Assembly (NCBI GenBank): GCA_947502595.1
Contig: CANNAM010000005.1
Span: 124,001-188,000, forward strand
Direction: 5' to 3'
Source of the DNA: an uncultured Marinicella sp.
Lineage (GTDB): Bacteria > Pseudomonadota > Gammaproteobacteria > Xanthomonadales > Marinicellaceae
Length of the DNA: 64,000 nt
Part shown: piece after piece, positions 63,630 through 64,000 of the stretch
How the letters are laid out: every line of letters starts with the position of its first letter
Numbering within the stretch: position 1 is the first letter of the stretch
Notes under the pieces: model-generated
Database searches by the model: none
What the model saw: the letters and a program-made list of their open reading frames with translations, nothing else
What the model was told of the DNA's origin: nothing
Translations under genes and position numbers: made by a program

Positions 63630-64000
63630 AATACTGAATCACCAAAAATTCCACTCAAACGCATCCACCAAGGCAAAGTCAGGGACGTCTATCAGGTAGA
63701 TGACCAACATTTGTTGATGGTGGCCAGTGATCGCCTCAGTGCCTTTGATGTAGTGCTGCCTGATGCCATTCCAAGCAAAGGGGCGTTGTTGACACAAATT
63801 TCAAATTTTTGGTTCAAAATGATGCGGCCTATTATAAAGAATCACCTGACTGAAATACCAGTGACAGATGTCATTCCAACGGCAGATACTGATTTAATTC
63901 ATCGAGCAGTGGTGGTTAAAAAATTACGTGCTTTGCCTTGTGAGTCAATCGTTAGGGGATACATCATAGGCTCAGGCTGGAAAGATTACCAAAACTACGG
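63627..64000 (+). CDS. purC: Phosphoribosylaminoimidazole-succinocarboxamide synthase (partial)
   Basis: The first 124 codons of SAICAR synthetase, which adds aspartate to CAIR in purine synthesis. It starts KRIHQGKVRDVYQVDDQHLL and has VASDRLSAFDVVLPDAIPSKG, WFKMMRPIIKNHLTEIPV and VKKLRALPCESIVRGYIIGSGW, which match the long form of the enzyme (yeast-like). The rest lies beyond the right edge. It has its own promoter candidate and a palindrome at its start. Confidence 0.95.
   Translation, partial: MNTESPKIPLKRIHQGKVRDVYQVDDQHLLMVASDRLSAFDVVLPDAIPSKGALLTQISNFWFKMMRPIIKNHLTEIPVTDVIPTADTDLIHRAVVVKKLRALPCESIVRGYIIGSGWKDYQNY

Overview
The window is a contiguous piece of a Gammaproteobacterial chromosome, moderately AT-rich and tightly packed, with many 4-20 bp gene overlaps. 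The gene content (type II secretion pseudopilins, a chemosensory type IV pilus cluster, secreted FG-GAP/ASPIC lipoproteins, a P-domain protein ending in a FADGF motif) and the gene orders suggest a marine bacterium near the Xanthomonadales/Marinicella branch. That placement is inferred from protein sequences read by eye, not from a search. No rRNA, tRNA, CRISPR array, prophage or intact insertion sequence was seen.

Layout. 1-3202 (minus): end of nadK preceded by gspG-H-I-J-K, the type II secretion pseudopilins. 3283-4029: rsmE. 4010-15625 (minus): chemosensory pilus cluster pilG-pilI-pilJ-pilK-chpA-chpB-chpC, with a 2111-residue ChpA. 16020-22023: gshB-tonB and yqgE-ruvX-pyrB, an order that continues from pilG as in Pseudomonas but is interrupted here by a methyltransferase and an SDR gene. 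22191-26304: small membrane proteins, a lipoprotein, and a class IV aminotransferase coupled to a sulfotransferase-like gene. 26292-30850 (minus): methionine operon metX-metB-metL behind a promoter covered by MetJ-type boxes. 31165-32692: acyltransferase and an unknown repeat protein. 32845-38224: the SAM-cycle run metK-ahcY-metF and a class V aminotransferase; metK has a large palindrome over its promoter. 38281-41201: htpX and typA. 41363-46610: TPR lipoprotein, ASPIC/UnbV lipoprotein, a decayed paralogue and a secreted P-domain protein. 46611-47211: gene-poor, with a barrel-protein remnant and palindromic repeats. 47212-51342 (minus): amidinotransferase-type hydrolase, dusA, dapE, yffB, dapD. 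51467-56005: DUF721, M23 peptidase, secA, mutT. 56222-58519: a three-gene unit (EAL protein, DUF6502 protein, EGTG-repeat protein). 58737-63565 (minus): mazG, a two-component system with a PepSY-like protein, rpe, djlA. 63627 to the end: start of purC.

How parts work together. The pseudopilin and Chp/Pil genes serve the cell surface (secretion, twitching). The methionine blocks form one pathway: homoserine supply (metL), activation and transsulfuration (metX, metB), methyl supply (metF), SAM synthesis and recycling (metK, ahcY). Two kinds of operator appear to control it.

The best candidate for an undescribed system is 56172-58519. A promoter is followed by a short EAL phosphodiesterase-like gene, a DUF6502 gene with a helix-turn-helix-like segment, and a small protein with four 11-residue AETEGTGI repeats before its single hydrophobic segment and six 12-residue ASDEGTGG repeats after it. 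Other items worth attention are an apparent AUC start codon in gspI, a hexanucleotide tract in chpA, palindromes over the starts of metK and purC, and a pseudogene with one frameshift and three nonsense codons.
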